This document shows, piece by piece, positions 12,481 to 24,087 of a DNA stretch of 64,000 nt. The stretch's first letter is position 1, and every line of letters begins with the position of its first letter. The position numbers and the translations under genes are program-made. Source of the DNA: Cricetomys ansorgei (taxonomy: Eukaryota > Chordata > Mammalia > Rodentia > Nesomyidae); the NCBI GenBank assembly GCA_026225945.1, contig JAMJFZ010001133.1, forward strand, positions 1,617,501 to 1,681,500, in the 5' to 3' direction. The notes below the pieces were generated by a model. It did not search any database. It saw only the letters and a program-made list of their open reading frames with translations, and had not been told where the DNA came from.

Positions 12481-12533
12481 CATATATACATATATATATA
12501 TATATATACATATATATGAATATAAATATATAT
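12481..12533. repeat. (TA)n low-complexity tract
   Basis: Imperfect alternating TA with interspersed TACA/GAAT units, about 53 bp. Confidence 0.9.
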
Positions 12534-12715
12534 GGGTACTTAATATTTTGTTGAATAAATTTTAAGCATCTGATCAAGTTTTCTACAGATATAAATCTTG
12601 ATTATGTAAAGTGTGGAGATGCCCTCGTGTACATACCACATACTTATCTAACTCTGTTCTTCTTGTGATGCCTCAGAAGTAATTTGTGGTTTAAAGGTTT
12701 AAAAGCCATAAAAGA

Positions 12716-12800
12716 ACCGAAAGATCACTCAGTGGTTAATGGCACTTTCTGCCAAAACCTGATCTCCTAAGCTGCGTAGTGTGACATGTTGCTATACCCC
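12716..12800 (+). mobile_element. Diverged B2/B3-type SINE head (probable)
   Basis: 'gatcactcagtggttaatgg' resembles the tRNA-derived head 'gatggctcagtggttaagag', followed by 'ctgatctcctaagctgcgta' where consensus has 'gacctgagttc'. It is old and incomplete. Confidence 0.45.
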
Positions 12801-13475
12801 ACCCAAAAATATACTCCACTTGGCAGCTCTGTAAGCTGAACTATAAACAGTCAGACTGCCATGGCTACATTAACAAATTTGTCTGAGTCTCCATAAAGAA
12901 TAATGGGAACCTATGTTCAAAACATCTAAATTGAAACAAACTAATTTTACTGGGAATTATTCCATTGAAGGCTTTCCTTTCTAGGTGTTTGGTGTTTGGT
13001 GTTTGAAAAAGTGAACAGCCAGAGAACTACAAAATATGGAAGCTGGCCTGGCTTCGTCTGACACAATGTCATATTTTGTAGCCACATTTGCCTGAAATTA
13101 TATCATGAGAGAGAAGGTAAAACATGAAATTTTTTTCAACTCTTTCCCAAACGGAACCAAAATTGGTGAATGGCATAAATTATTTTGCTCTTATTAATTT
13201 GAATACTACAGACAAACTTGCTTTTCCTTATTTATATCATATATAAAATATACACAGATTAAAAACAATCACTAAAGAACACATTTTCTCTCATGCATAG
13301 TCATAAATGCAGAATTATTTAATAATTTCATCTTACTATTTCCTTACCTTTTAAAATAATAAAAAAAAAAAAAAGACAACTCCTGTTTGGCCCTTGTTAC
13401 CTCACTAATCCAGGCTCTGGGGACTGATTTTCCACACAACGGTTTTGACTGGATTTTATGAATGGAGCTGTGACA
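12801..13475. other. No gene or recognised repeat
   Basis: AT-rich sequence with a poly(A) run at 13361-13374 and no recognisable element attached to it. Confidence 0.35.
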
Positions 13476-13561
13476 GTAGTCCTTGTCGTTGCCAACTTGA
13501 CTGGATTTAGAGTTGCCTAGGAGATACACCTCTGAGCATGTTTCTAGAGAGGTTTTTTTTT
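13476..13561 (-). mobile_element. Fragment of the same 'gttgacaac...ttagtc' repeat type as 3156-3630, opposite orientation
   Basis: 'gttgccaacttgactggatt', then 'gagttgcctaggagatacac' and 'tctgagcatgtttctagaga' match the conserved end of this mammalian/rodent repeat (consensus: 'caacttgactgg', 'ctctgggcatgtctgtgagg'). Only about 85 bp remain, and a poly(T) run follows. Confidence 0.6.
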
Positions 13562-14684
13562 TTTTTCTTGTTCTGGTATTTGTATGCTTTCCTCATGGCA
13601 ATTTATTTATTATTTAATTATTATTTAATTCAACAACATTCTAAAGCTAATTCCGCAACAACTACCATTCTCCAGAAATACACCAATATTGAGGATATAG
13701 CAGTAAGTGGAAAGACACAATTTTTATCCTGAGGTTTATGTCCAGGAAATTCATAGCTTTGTCGAGGTTCCTATTTCCATTGATTCATCTTCTCCCTGGC
13801 TGAAAGATTTGCTATTTAAGATTCTTGGTGTAGACAAGATAATCGGGTTATTAAATTCTTTGTATTATCAACTTATATCTGGTATATGAGGAGTTCTAAA
13901 TCTACCATCTCTGAAGAGCACATAACTGTTTCCTTGAATCAAAACCAGCAATGTACTGATACCTGGCTATGCCATTGAGTCCCAGATAGAAATGGACAAC
14001 AGTTACAGGAGCGCCTGGTGCTACAACTAGACTGTCTAGTGTACAGGAGAATAGGAAGGAACTCAGCTGCCAAGTCAAGTTCAATATGTTTCAGAACTTC
14101 ACACCCGCAATTTCTCTCATCCTCTGTTCTCTCCCCGAGTGATTCCATCTACACAAATTCATCTGGAAATGGTTCACTAGTCCTTTAAGATGGCGATTTC
14201 TCTGGAAGATTTTCTTCCCAGCAAATGCCTGCTCCTTCCTCTGGACCTCTCATGGAGGTCCCTGTGCATCATCTCCTTGGACTGTGATTGTTTACTGGAT
14301 AAGATGATATTCCCATTTCTTTTCGGTAGCACACTGAGTCAGGACTTGGGGATTTCCCTTATCTCTGTGTACTGTTTACCAATCATGAGGAACACAAGTT
14401 CTGAAGTCACTAAGACTAGGCTCCTGTCTTGTCTTCCCTTGTTGACTCAAGGCAGCTGTTCAGGCTCAAAGTCCTTAACCCTGCCTTACCTCAGTTCAAG
14501 GCCCCACAAAGCTCAGACAGCAATACTTCCCAACTCACAGAGCTATATAAAAACTAAAATAAAAGCTGAATAATTGGTTTACCTTATCTGAGTTCTTAGG
14601 AAAGTTTCACTAATGCTTACAGAACTTAAGGACACATGATACATCATTCCTTGGATAATACTTCATATAATTGCTGTTAAAAAA
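13562..14684. other. No gene or recognised repeat
   Basis: Open frames up to 127 codons (14190-14573 plus) carry no recognisable domain or signal and lack support. Confidence 0.35.
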
Positions 14685-14720
14685 TGTGTGTGTGTGTGTG
14701 ATAGATATGTGTGTGTGTGT
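14685..14720. repeat. Interrupted (TG)n microsatellite
   Basis: Two TG runs separated by 'atagata'. Confidence 0.9.
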
Positions 14721-16541
14721 AGAGCTACAACAATTATGCAGAACATATTGATTTATGAACAATATAGATAAACTATATAAATTTCCCAAATCTTTTACTC
14801 AAATCTTTACTATTGTAACTATAAAATTATATTGTAGGTGTGTTTCAATTAGAGGTACCTTTTAAAATTTACACTTAGTCTCAGCTGATAATATTGAAGT
14901 AGAGTTAAAATATTATCTACTTTAATATAGTATCTTACAAAGTAGAATAAAATGAACTGGGGACATTTGGTCCCTGGCTAAGTTAAAAATACAGAGGCTT
15001 AATGCAAACATTTGTATTTGAATTATTAGAAAGCTGAGATAATTTTCTTAAGAAAGGCCTGCTGAAGAGATAAACCCTTCAATATGTTGGTTAGTGGAAC
15101 AAATTCTTTAAATCTAAGACATGGGTCAGTGTTGAAACATCTGATTGATACTTTAGTAGTCTTGGGCCAAGGCTTCTCTTCATGCACTGTGAAGCCCTGC
15201 CCCTGCCATGCCCAGGGCTCGCCCTTTTCATCTTAAACTATGAGAGATTCAATTTGTTGCTGAATTCAGAGAGCCAGTGAAATGTGTCACAAAGTCTTGA
15301 AAAGGTGAAGTAATGATTTGCAGACGAATTTTCCCAAATGACAAAGCAAAGTTATCACAAGAATCAGAAATTGATCCGTTCCCCATCCTGATCAGACATT
15401 CAGGTAGGGATGAGCAAAAGCTGTTTAGAATCCCGCTTCTAAACCAGTGTGACAACATAATGACCTCTCCATCAAGCTGTTTCCTATCAGACATGCAGGG
15501 CTAGATGATTTTCCAAATCATAATTGGTGCCAGCTTTGCAAGGCACCAGTCAGCCAAAACTTGTCTGCTTTTTATATAAAAAACCACTGCATCTCAAGAA
15601 TTCAAGTCCAGCTCAGTGCAAGCTGTCTCTAGCTTTTAAATTATGTGCAAAACACAATGCAGGCATTGTTTCCAGTCATGTCCTCTGATTGGCTGACTAT
15701 GGGGTTGGAAAACCCCTCATCATGTCTAGTGCTTAGTATCTCATTAGCAGACATCTGTCTCGCCAACCAATCAGCACTCAGGGTAAGTTGTATATTTGAT
15801 GAAATTTGTGTGGAGTAAACCCAGCTCAAACCTCTGTCTCCAATGAGTCATAGAGAGTAAATATTTCTCAGCATTCCCTTCTCCCTCAGCAGGCAGTGTA
15901 TACAAGCACATGCAGGAACAGTGGTCAAGATCAAGATAGCATCCTCTGTCAGCTGCCTGTGGGGTGTGGGAGAGTTTTGGTGGTCACCTCAAAAACCAGG
16001 ATGATCCTGTCACTATTCAATTTCTTGGGAATGATGGAACACAAGAAAAAAATCATTAGGATGAGTTTCAAAGGAAGAATAACAAAACATTGTGAGTGAG
16101 GTTGTTCTCAAATTAAAAGTCACCTAAAGTTAGAAGTCCTTGTATTAGTCAATTGTACTGACATAAATGAATAAGTGTAATTAAGCATAAACAGGCTGTC
16201 CACCTATTGTGTCTTAGAAGCTCACTGTCCTGGTAGCTCAGGTGATAGAGCTGTGACAACAGGGAACCACCCACACTCAGGACACATTTTTGTTTCTCTT
16301 TTGATTTATTTAGCAGTAGCTGAAAAATCACCTCCATTTTCTGTAGTGTGTCCAAATATTGGACATTGTGTATTCTCTAATTTTCTCAAAATTGTTCTCA
16401 TGAGACAACTCTATTATGTTCTCAATCCTAGCTTAGCATAGCTTACAATGCTGGTTTTTCATTCTCAATATAGATGGAAAGACGTTAATAAATCAGATTA
16501 GACATTTTCTATGTTGCAATCTGGGTTTCGTGTGTTTATCT

Positions 16542-16543
<2 letters not shown>
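14721..16543. other. No gene or recognised repeat; repeat-poor
   Basis: Sequence of mixed composition without SINE/L1 signatures. The part near 15240-15640 lacks low-complexity sequence and could be a conserved non-coding candidate, but this is a guess without an alignment. Confidence 0.3.

Positions 16544-16582
<39 letters not shown>
16544..16582. repeat. (CA)n microsatellite
   Basis: Perfect CA run of about 39 bp, at the 3' (tail) side of the antisense B4 SINE that follows. Confidence 0.95.
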
Positions 16583-16585
<3 letters not shown>

Positions 16586-16599
16586 GCATGTGTGCATAT

Positions 16600-16883
16600 G
16601 CATGTGGTATACGAGAACAACCTTAGCTGTTCCTCAGGTGTCATGCACCTTGTCTTTTGAGACAGGCTCTCTTCATTGGCTGACAGTGTGCTGATCTGTC
16701 TAGGCTAGGTAGCTAGGGAACCCCAGGGATCTGCCTGTCTCTACCTCCCTAGTGTCAGGATTATAAGAACATGCCACCATATCCAACTCTGTCTTGGTGT
16801 TTGACATGTTTGATCTGGGGATCAAACTCAGATTCTCATACCTTCAGGGCAAGCAATTTACCCACTTAGGCTATCTCTCCAGC
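16600..16883 (-). mobile_element. B4-type (B1+ID) SINE, antisense
   Basis: The plus strand shows the antisense B1-like part ('ttttgagacaggctctcttc', 'agggaaccccagggatctgc', 'ggattataagaacatgccac'). This is followed by the antisense ID part ('gatctggggatcaaactcag', 'gggcaagcaatttacccact') and the terminal 'ctatctctccagc'. This B1-then-ID order in reverse is diagnostic of B4/ID_B1 elements. Confidence 0.9.
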
Positions 16884-18455
16884 ATGCAACCTGTATGTTA
16901 AAAAGACAGATTTTCAGGTTCTGCCTAATGCTAAAAGAGAATAATTCTATTCATAGGACTTGGGGTATTCTAATAAATGTATCAAAGGAAGAATAGGTTC
17001 AAAAATACTCCTGCAATAAAACACGTAAAAAGTAGGATGTTGGAATTACATTAAAAGACAAATAGAGATGCCCTCGTTTCCTTAAGAGGAGGCATGGACT
17101 TCTCAGAAACCCAAGGCAAGCAGGAGCATCGCTGTGCACCCATCCCAGACCACATCACTAAATCTCACTTTTGTGTGGCTGTAAAGCTCACGGTTTAGCA
17201 TTCCTCATGGAACTAGAGTGTCTGTGGACACACAGGACACCAAAGACTGCATGTCTATACTCTCAATAATGTACCCACTCTATTATAAATTCAAACTGAC
17301 ACATACTAGTGGGGCCTCGCCTTGCGCAAGGCAGACCTGAGACCTTTACTTCTCTGGGACCGGTCTGGCACAAGCCGTGGCCTCTCATCCAACCAAATCA
17401 GTCCAGGTATTCCGTCCAGCACTGTAATTCAGATCCTTATATCATAGCTTATCAGTGAGATGATTACATCACTGAGAGAGAATTTTTCAAATGCAAGCTG
17501 AATTTAGATCATTGCTCTTCCAAGCCAGCAGTCATGAAGCAGGTTTAGCTAAGCGCACATTATCAAGTCACCAGGCTCTAGTATAAATGCTTAAGCATGG
17601 ATTGAAACCTGACCATTCTAATCTGGATTCACTGCAATGATTAAGGTATGTTCTTAGTTCCTTCTGAGGATGTGACACTGTCCAACCGAACTGATAATCA
17701 GCTTAGAAAATGCAAGTCCTCATTGGGGTGGGACAGGCCATGAAGAAGAAAGGGGGACTCCCTCAGGAGCTCAGCTGCGCACTGTGATTTTGAGTAACCA
17801 CTCTCCAAATTGAGTGACCCCTCTGGAGAACAACTGAGAGGCACGTCAACTGCTGTTGAAAGTTTTCATCCCATCTCTTCTTTTTGGCAAGGTCACAGAG
17901 AGAGTTACTGTTGTTTTATTAAAGCAAGCACGCTTGTCACCATGACACCCAGCATCACTCGCCTTGTCATTTACCAGAGGCAACAGAGAGCTGCTGATGG
18001 TCCTGAAGAAGCCTGAGCAGGTGCGAGAAACAGTTTATCAAAGTTGCCAAAGCACGGGAATGACCCGACAGGATCGGTGGGTGAGACGTAAGGGCGCAGT
18101 GTTTTATCCAGACACAAAGTGTGTTCCTTTTCGGCCATACACTCATCCTTTACTTTGTAACTTTTTATTGACTTTCTCCTTCAGTTTTCTCCAGGCATAA
18201 AGAGCATTCTGATTGCTGTTACCCTAAAATATCTTAATCTTCCTTCCATCCCTAAAGCCTCCCCCTGACAAGACCAAGTCCTTTGCCCACAGGCCTGCCT
18301 TTCTGCTCCCTCTTCTTTTGTGGACTCACTGAGTTTACTGTGGACCATCTGTGTGGCCCTGACTTTGGAACTGTCCACTGGAGCATGCTGGGCTCCTCAG
18401 CAGGCACGTCACTGAAGCCCTGCTCCCTGAATATTTACCCTTTACAGACTTTACA
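16884..18455. other. Unassigned DNA containing a C/EBP-type palindrome
   Basis: No gene or repeat recognised. It holds the 14-bp palindrome at 17319-17332 (separate entry) and several CpGs within 17318-17380. Open frames at 17810-18200 show no recognisable domain. Confidence 0.35.
17319..17332. promoter_or_regulatory. Perfect 14-bp palindrome with a TTGCGCAA C/EBP-type core
   Basis: 'gccttgcgcaaggc' is its own reverse complement. Its core TTGCGCAA is the ideal C/EBP dimer site. A second partial dyad (tgattacatca, 17461-17471) and 'accggt' (17360) lie nearby. Function is inferred only from the motif. Confidence 0.4.
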
Positions 18456-18620
18456 GAGAAACAAACTGCTGAGACAGGCTTTGAAAAATGAGCTGGGTAT
18501 CACAAAAGTCAACACTGAGTTGTACTCCATGGTACCCCTCACACAAGGGGGCACAAGAGATGCTCACAACAAACAGATACTAGCTACACAACTAACAGTT
18601 GGTACAAGTTAAAACAGTAT
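18456..18620 (+). repeat. Dispersed repeat copy 1 (partner at 19943-20110)
   Basis: It shares a collinear series of blocks with 19943-20110: 'tgagacaggctttgaaaa', 'atcacaaaagtcaacac', 'gagttgtactcc', 'agagatgctcac', 'caagttaaaacag'. Spacing is near-equal throughout. I do not recognise the family; an old LTR or a diverged local duplication is possible. Confidence 0.65.
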
Positions 18621-19028
18621 GGGCACAGATTAGAAAGGTCAGATTTTAAGCTGTATTTAATTATTTATCTGTTAGTAGCCAGTAGTTCAGGATGGAGTCT
18701 TAGGGCCTCAAGAAACCTTCCAGGATCCACGATTGACTATGGATAAGCCTGATCTTTTGTAGGCCTGTTGCAGGCAGCCACAGCTGCGGGGAGGTCATGT
18801 CTGCTCTGGCTGTGCTGGGCCCAGAGGAGGATATTTCATTGTCAGTAGCTCTCCTCAGCTTTTGTTATTTTTTGGTTTAGTTTTTCACATTACATTTCAT
18901 TTTGCTTTTGTTTGTTTTGTTTGCTGTTGCCTGTTTGTTAGTTCTGTTGTTTCGTTGTTTGTGATAGCCATTTGGATTGGGGTGGAATGGATTCTCATGT
19001 TAGCTTTTAAAAGACAGCTTATTTTTTA

Positions 19029-19031
<3 letters not shown>

Positions 19032-19063
<32 letters not shown>
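19032..19063. repeat. (TG)n microsatellite
   Basis: A TG run of about 32 bp abutting the tail side of the following antisense B3 SINE. Confidence 0.95.
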
Positions 19064-19065
<2 letters not shown>

Positions 19066-19222
19066 ACATGGATGCAGGGCCAGTAGAACCCAGGAGACAG
19101 TGTCAGACCCCCTAGAGCTGGAGCTACAAAAGGTGTGAGCTCCTAGACATCAAACTTGGGTCTTCAGCCAGAGCCACAAATGCAGCAAGTGCTCTTAACC
19201 ACTGAGCCATCTCTTCAGGCCC
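19064..19222 (-). mobile_element. B3-type SINE, antisense
   Basis: The plus strand reads as the complement of B3: 'gtgtcagaccccctagagct', 'gagctacaaaaggtgtgagc', 'gcaagtgctcttaaccactg', 'agccatctcttcaggccc'. The final block is the reverse complement of the tRNA-like head. Confidence 0.9.
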
Positions 19223-19942
19223 CCAATTTACTTTTGATATACATTTCCATACTAAAGATGTGGGATATTTTTCCATGTATTTACTGGCCATTTGTCCTTT
19301 GATATGCGGTTTTTTTAAGTGACTTGCAGAGAAAATTCAGTTATAAGTTCATGCACGGAAGGATTGACTTTATCTCTCAAAGGCCCCCATACATTGCCAA
19401 TCTAGCAACCCTGCATAATGCAATTTCTAAAAGTGAGTGTGTACCGTAAGAAACCAAAGATCAGGTATTAATAAAGTAGCTTTACATCTTACCTGGTATT
19501 TAGTAGTAGCTAAAACAACATGTTTATTAAATGTGTGACACTGGGCTATTTGAAAAGCCTTCTGAGCACCATTTCTTTGGCATGCGCTGACTTAAATGCT
19601 ACAGCAATGTTGAGAGCTGCAGCTGCATTTGTGTGCTGCTTAAAGCCATTTATGCAGATTACAATACGCAATTTCCATTATAGTCCTTCGGTTAATGCCT
19701 TAATCTCTTCTTCATAAATGAAGGACCCCAGGCATGGAGAAGTTAAGTGGTTTGCTGAAGATAACTTCATTTACAAGTCTTATTGCAAAGTCCTCTTTCT
19801 TATCGCTTTTTAGGAAAGCATGAGCTGATGCAATGCCCTTACCAAGTAGAATTAGCAAATAAAACTAATGAAATGTCTTTAGTGCCACCAGACAAGCTTC
19901 CGCAAGTTTCTCTGTGAGTGCATGAGAAGGATGAATTCAGGG
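19223..19942. other. No gene or recognised repeat
   Basis: Nothing identified. The part near 19510-19720 is free of low-complexity sequence and repeats. Confidence 0.3.
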
Positions 19943-20110
19943 CTTGACAAAACGCCTGAGATAGGTTTTGAAAGATGAACATTGTGTCACAAAAGGACAC
20001 GGGGAGTTGTACTCCGTGCTGTGTTCATATAAGAAGGCATCAAGGGATGCTCATGTGAGCAGACACCTGAAACTCTATGAACAGTTGCTGCAAGTTCAAA
20101 CAGATGTGTA
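19943..20110 (+). repeat. Dispersed repeat copy 2 (partner at 18456-18620)
   Basis: Collinear with copy 1: 'tgagataggttttgaaagat', 'gtcacaaaaggacac', 'gagttgtactcc', 'aagggatgctca', 'caagttcaaacag'. Its right end runs into a 50-bp tandem duplication absent from copy 1. Confidence 0.65.
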
Positions 20111-20183
20111 CTAATGCCCAGGTGTTCTGGGGAGCTGTTGCAAATACAAACAGATGCGTATCAATGCCCAGGTGTTCTCAGGA
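20084..20183. repeat. 50-bp tandem duplication (two copies)
   Basis: The block containing 'caaacagatg' and 'aatgcccaggtgttct' appears twice exactly 50 bp apart ('caaacagatg' at about 20097 and 20147), with a few substitutions between copies. Confidence 0.9.
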
Positions 20184-20351
20184 ACTGTCTCTCAAGAAAA
20201 CTTCTAACCCTGCAATCTACCTACTATATGCTGAGTGCGTTTCGTAATTGAAAGGCTACATACGACGTGCATTTTATCACTGTGTGTAACAACTCCATCA
20301 TACACAGTATACAGTCATCACCTCATTTCATAGATAAGTAGGGAAGCTGAG

Positions 20352-20575
20352 GGTGCATCCCAGTCGGCAGAATGTATTTTTAGCATGGACAAAGCCTTGT
20401 GTTTTATCCCAGCAATGCATCAACTGGACATGGTGGGACACTCCTGTAATCCCTGCACTCGGGTGATAGACGCAGGAGAATCAGGAACTCAATATTCTCC
20501 AAGGCTACATAGTGAATTATAGGGCAGCCTAAGCTACCTGTATCTGTGTCTCAATAAAAAGCAAAACAAAAACGT
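20352..20575 (+). mobile_element. B4-type (ID+B1) SINE, sense
   Basis: ID-like head ('agcatggacaaagccttgtg', 'ttttatcccagcaatgcat'), then a B1-like body ('catggtgggacactcctgta', 'atccctgcactcgggtgata', 'caaggctacatagtgaatta') and the tail 'gtgtctcaataaaaagc'. It is full-length but diverged. Confidence 0.9.
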
Positions 20576-20631
20576 AAAGACTTCAAAGTCTGTCCATTTC
20601 TCAGAGCACAGAGGTTTGGTTTGACTCAGCT

Positions 20632-20648
20632 TCTCTCTCTCTCTCTCT
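20632..20648. repeat. Short (TC)n run
   Basis: A TC dinucleotide run of about 17 bp. Confidence 0.85.
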
Positions 20649-20848
20649 GCTTTGCACTCCAACAAAACACACCTGCCAGTGTCCTGTGCACATCCTGAGA
20701 AGGACAAAGTTTTGATACTTTGTCCTAAATAATTCATAGGAATTGTCTCTTTTACCTAAACAGTCTTACAGATATCCAAAGCAAAAACTCTGGGCCAACG
20801 GCTAAGTCCAGCCAGTCAGCCTGTGTTCTGCTTATGCAAGCAGTATTT

Positions 20849-20927
20849 GGGGAACAGCCAGCCAGTCATTCTTGCACAGGAGAGGAATGGGGAACAGCCA
20901 GCCAGCCAATCTTCACAGGAGAAGAAG
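20849..20927. repeat. 40-bp tandem duplication (two copies)
   Basis: 'ggggaacagccagccag' occurs at 20849 and 20889, each followed by a similar '...cacaggagargaa' end. An isolated 'ccagccagtcagcc' just upstream (about 20809) suggests an expanded minisatellite-like seed. Confidence 0.9.
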
Positions 20928-22587
20928 GGCTCCTTTTACATTACAAAAACAGGGGTAAGCAGTTGCAACGCCCTGCTTGACCTACAGATTCTAGAATGCT
21001 CGTTATAAAACATACCTACCTATATCTACCTGTGGTGGGATAAGATATGCTGTGGGGGGAGGGGAACTTTGACCACACTCTGGCTTATGAACAGTGGACA
21101 ATCCAGGAAAAGCAGGGTTCCCAGAGCAAATGAGCTTGAGGCAAGGGCACAGACAAAGCAAAGATGAGCAGCTCACCCAGGGAGCACTCACAACACCCCC
21201 CTCCCCAAGTACCTTCACCTCTTCACCTCAACCAACTGACTGCACTGGAGATTGGAAGGTGATGTGTGTTGCAGATAGGTTCTGGGTAGATCAGGGAACG
21301 CCCTACAAATCAATACTCATCAAGCAATTCACACTGCCCAGGGAGACCTGTAGGGGCACCAAACAAGGAAAGCCCTACTCCACTGGGGACTGACTGTCTT
21401 CAGAGTTTAATGAAGCAGTGAGCGTGTTTCAGAAAGTGACTCCAGGGTCTGGTTGGCATAGTCATTTATTAGTGACCCACTGGGCAGTTCAGGATGTAAA
21501 ATCTCCAGAGCCAGAGTTGTGACTTAGGTCCCATTCTTCTGGATTAGAATTAGAGTCCTGTGCTTCCATTCCTTGTTTTTTATAAGCTGTTGATTACAGG
21601 GAAGGGTCCAGCCCAATGTTCTCCAAGTCTGCTGATATCCGACCACCTCTGGAACAATGGTGGATTTAAAACCCTTTAGCTCTTCATAAGCAATCTCATC
21701 AGGTGACATGTGCACCTCTAGCCATCAGTTTACACCATAACAGCTCCTATGGGGGGACTCTTAAGGCGAGGGGCTCAGGAAACATTGATAAAATATGCTC
21801 TGTGTAAAGAATGGATTGGTTGCTCCCAGGTGTGAGAAGACTTCAGGATATGTATAATCAATCCACATGTGTGCCACCCCGACACGTACACCTACGAAAA
21901 AGCACCTCAGAAACTGCTAGTATCATGCAGTAAGGGCACCTTTAGGGGATGAAAGGGTCTCCTCTGAACCAATCCCTGGATGCTTCCCTCTGCCACTACT
22001 TGTTCAAACATGAAAGAGGAGAAGGTACTTTTAATTTGAAAAGTGGCCTGTAAAGTTCCTGTGGGAGGGAGGGACAATTTGCCAAAGTGATTAAATCCAT
22101 GTGTGAAGGGCCAGCAAAACTGCCAGGCATCCAGGCATTGCATTGCTATTTTTCACTTCTCCCCCAAGTAACACAACCACGTGGGTGGCCACATGTCTAC
22201 TTGTTTTCCTTGTTTTTCAACAAGTGAGACTAGAGGTTGGGAAGGAGAGGTCATGGGGCATGTTTTCTAACGCATAGAAGTCATGGTTTTATTCTTTTCA
22301 GATTGAGCCGGTGTGTAATTTAACGAGTTCTCCCATTAGCCAAACCCAGAAACAGATGGAAATTGTGCCTGTGAGGCTGTATCGCTCGGTTTACATATTT
22401 AAGAACATTTTTATCTCTCATTTTGCTTACACATCGTTCTGCCCCCACTTATGCAGCTGGCATAGGAAATATATAGCTACAATGCCAATCATTAGGGGCG
22501 GCACTGAGAGATGGAAAGAGCAGAATCTTTATACATCCACACTAGTGCCGTTATCTCTGAAACAGCATTCACAGGTGATGGATTTAA
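20928..22587. other. No gene or recognised repeat
   Basis: Several open frames of 60-100 codons occur on both strands (21003-21393, 21524-21715, 21907-22143, 22311-22751). They overlap, lack recognisable domains, and the last reads into an ID SINE, so I do not call genes. Confidence 0.4.
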
Positions 22588-22667
22588 AATGTGGTCCTGG
22601 GACTGAACTCACATCCTCACACCTGCCAAGCAAGCACTGGACCTCTGAGCTACATGCCCAGAACCCA
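22588..22667 (-). mobile_element. ID/B4-type SINE head, antisense
   Basis: 'ggtcctgggactgaactcac', 'caagcaagcactggacctct' and 'gagctacatgcccagaaccc' match the reverse complement of the ID-type tRNA-Ala-derived head. Confidence 0.85.
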
Positions 22668-23025
22668 CACCGCTTTCTTTATATTATTCAAGGAAAGGAA
22701 ATCATGGGCTTGGGTGTTTTTAAGGCCTTACATTTCAAGTATGAGCAGTAAATAATAACTTTCAGGAGCGCACTTTGAGAAGTCCATGTTTATATAATAC
22801 ACTCCAAAAGCCCTGTATTTGGTCAAAGAAACAGACCCCAGGAACTCTAAAAGGACGATGCAATAGTCAGGAACTTCCCACAGTGCACTTCCAAGGGTAA
22901 CGTGGTTCCTATTTCAGAGGTCATTCTTCAAGAGAACTTTTACATGCCCTTAATAGTTCATGGTTCATTCTGGCAAAGCACTCCAGCTAGGAGATTTTGC
23001 CTTTCCAACTCAACTGGATTTCACC

Positions 23026-23056
<31 letters not shown>

Positions 23057-23450
23057 AAAGGATAGAGTAGCATGAGAGAAAACATCCACCCAAAAGAGCC
23101 GGATGGCCCACAATGCAGAACTGCAATGGAATGTACTCAGTGCAGTCTTCCTTTAGCAGACACCTGATTACCCTAGTTGGTGACAACTGGATGCACCACA
23201 TTTTTGCTCATGAATATGGTTAGTCCTACCAAAGCTCTCTACCATTTGCTGTTTTTCTCCATCCCTTTTTTTCTGTTCCTTCAATTTCTCATTGCAAATT
23301 TCATCTCCCTCATATCCTTAGGTTTTAATGCGATTCATCTATTTCATGCAAATTTGCATAGCTTATAAAGTATTTCTTATACCTGTGTTTTAATTGAACA
23401 CAAATATTATTTTGACGCTTTACACTTGTTTTCAAATTTTACTTTAAAAT
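22668..23450. other. No gene; short (TC)n run at 23031-23056
   Basis: Unassigned sequence with one perfect TC microsatellite of about 26 bp at 23031-23056. Confidence 0.5.
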
Positions 23451-23574
23451 CTTTGTGTGGCTCAGAGGAAAACTAGAAGCAGTCTTCCTCTACCATGTGG
23501 AGCCTGGGAGTCAGACTTCCGTCATAGCACTTGGCAGCAAGCGCCTCTCCTTGCTGAGCCATTTCTGTAGCCTG
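23451..23574 (-). mobile_element. B4-type SINE, antisense (truncated)
   Basis: 'accatgtggagcctgggagt', 'cttggcagcaagcgcctctc' and 'cttgctgagccatttctgta' match the reverse complement of the B4 head region ('gacccacatggt', 'gcttgccgccaagc', 'gatggctcag'). Confidence 0.75.
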
Positions 23575-24087
23575 TAATTTTGTTTAAAATTTAATGTTGA
23601 CATTAACCTAGGTTTCAATAGGTGGTTACATTTCAATTGTTTGTTATGGCTTACTCATACCATTTTAAATATCGCCTCTCTTTCAACCTGTTTGTTTTCC
23701 TAATGACAAATGCTGGAGATGCTACAAACTTCTCAAGGGATTCTAGTACTGTGTTAGTCTCATCACACTTTTGACTTTATGAACCTGGACAGGAAATTAC
23801 CCATAATATATGCTCATGATTTTCATATAAGAGTGAAAACTCTTAAAGATCGGTCCCTAGATCTCCAGAACTCTTTTACTGTAGTGCACCAGAATTCTAG
23901 TTTCCACAATCCACATGTGCACTTAAGATTATCTTTAAACCTTAATGTATACAAATCGTGTTAACTTAATCTGGCTGAAAATGAAACAAGCCAAACCTTT
24001 TCTGTTCTCTGGTTCCTACTTATTCATCATGATTCTTATCTCCTCTGTGAATCGATCAGTTGTACTCTGCCATCTTGAGTGTGCCAG
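23575..24087. other. No gene or recognised repeat
   Basis: AT-rich; nothing identified. Confidence 0.3.

Noticed and set aside
20849..20927. CRISPR-like spaced repeats
   Set aside because: Only two adjacent copies without regular spacers, in a eukaryotic genome; it is a simple tandem duplication.
22311..22751. 146-codon plus-strand frame
   Set aside because: Its second half is an antisense ID-type SINE (22588-22667), and the first half matches nothing I recognise.
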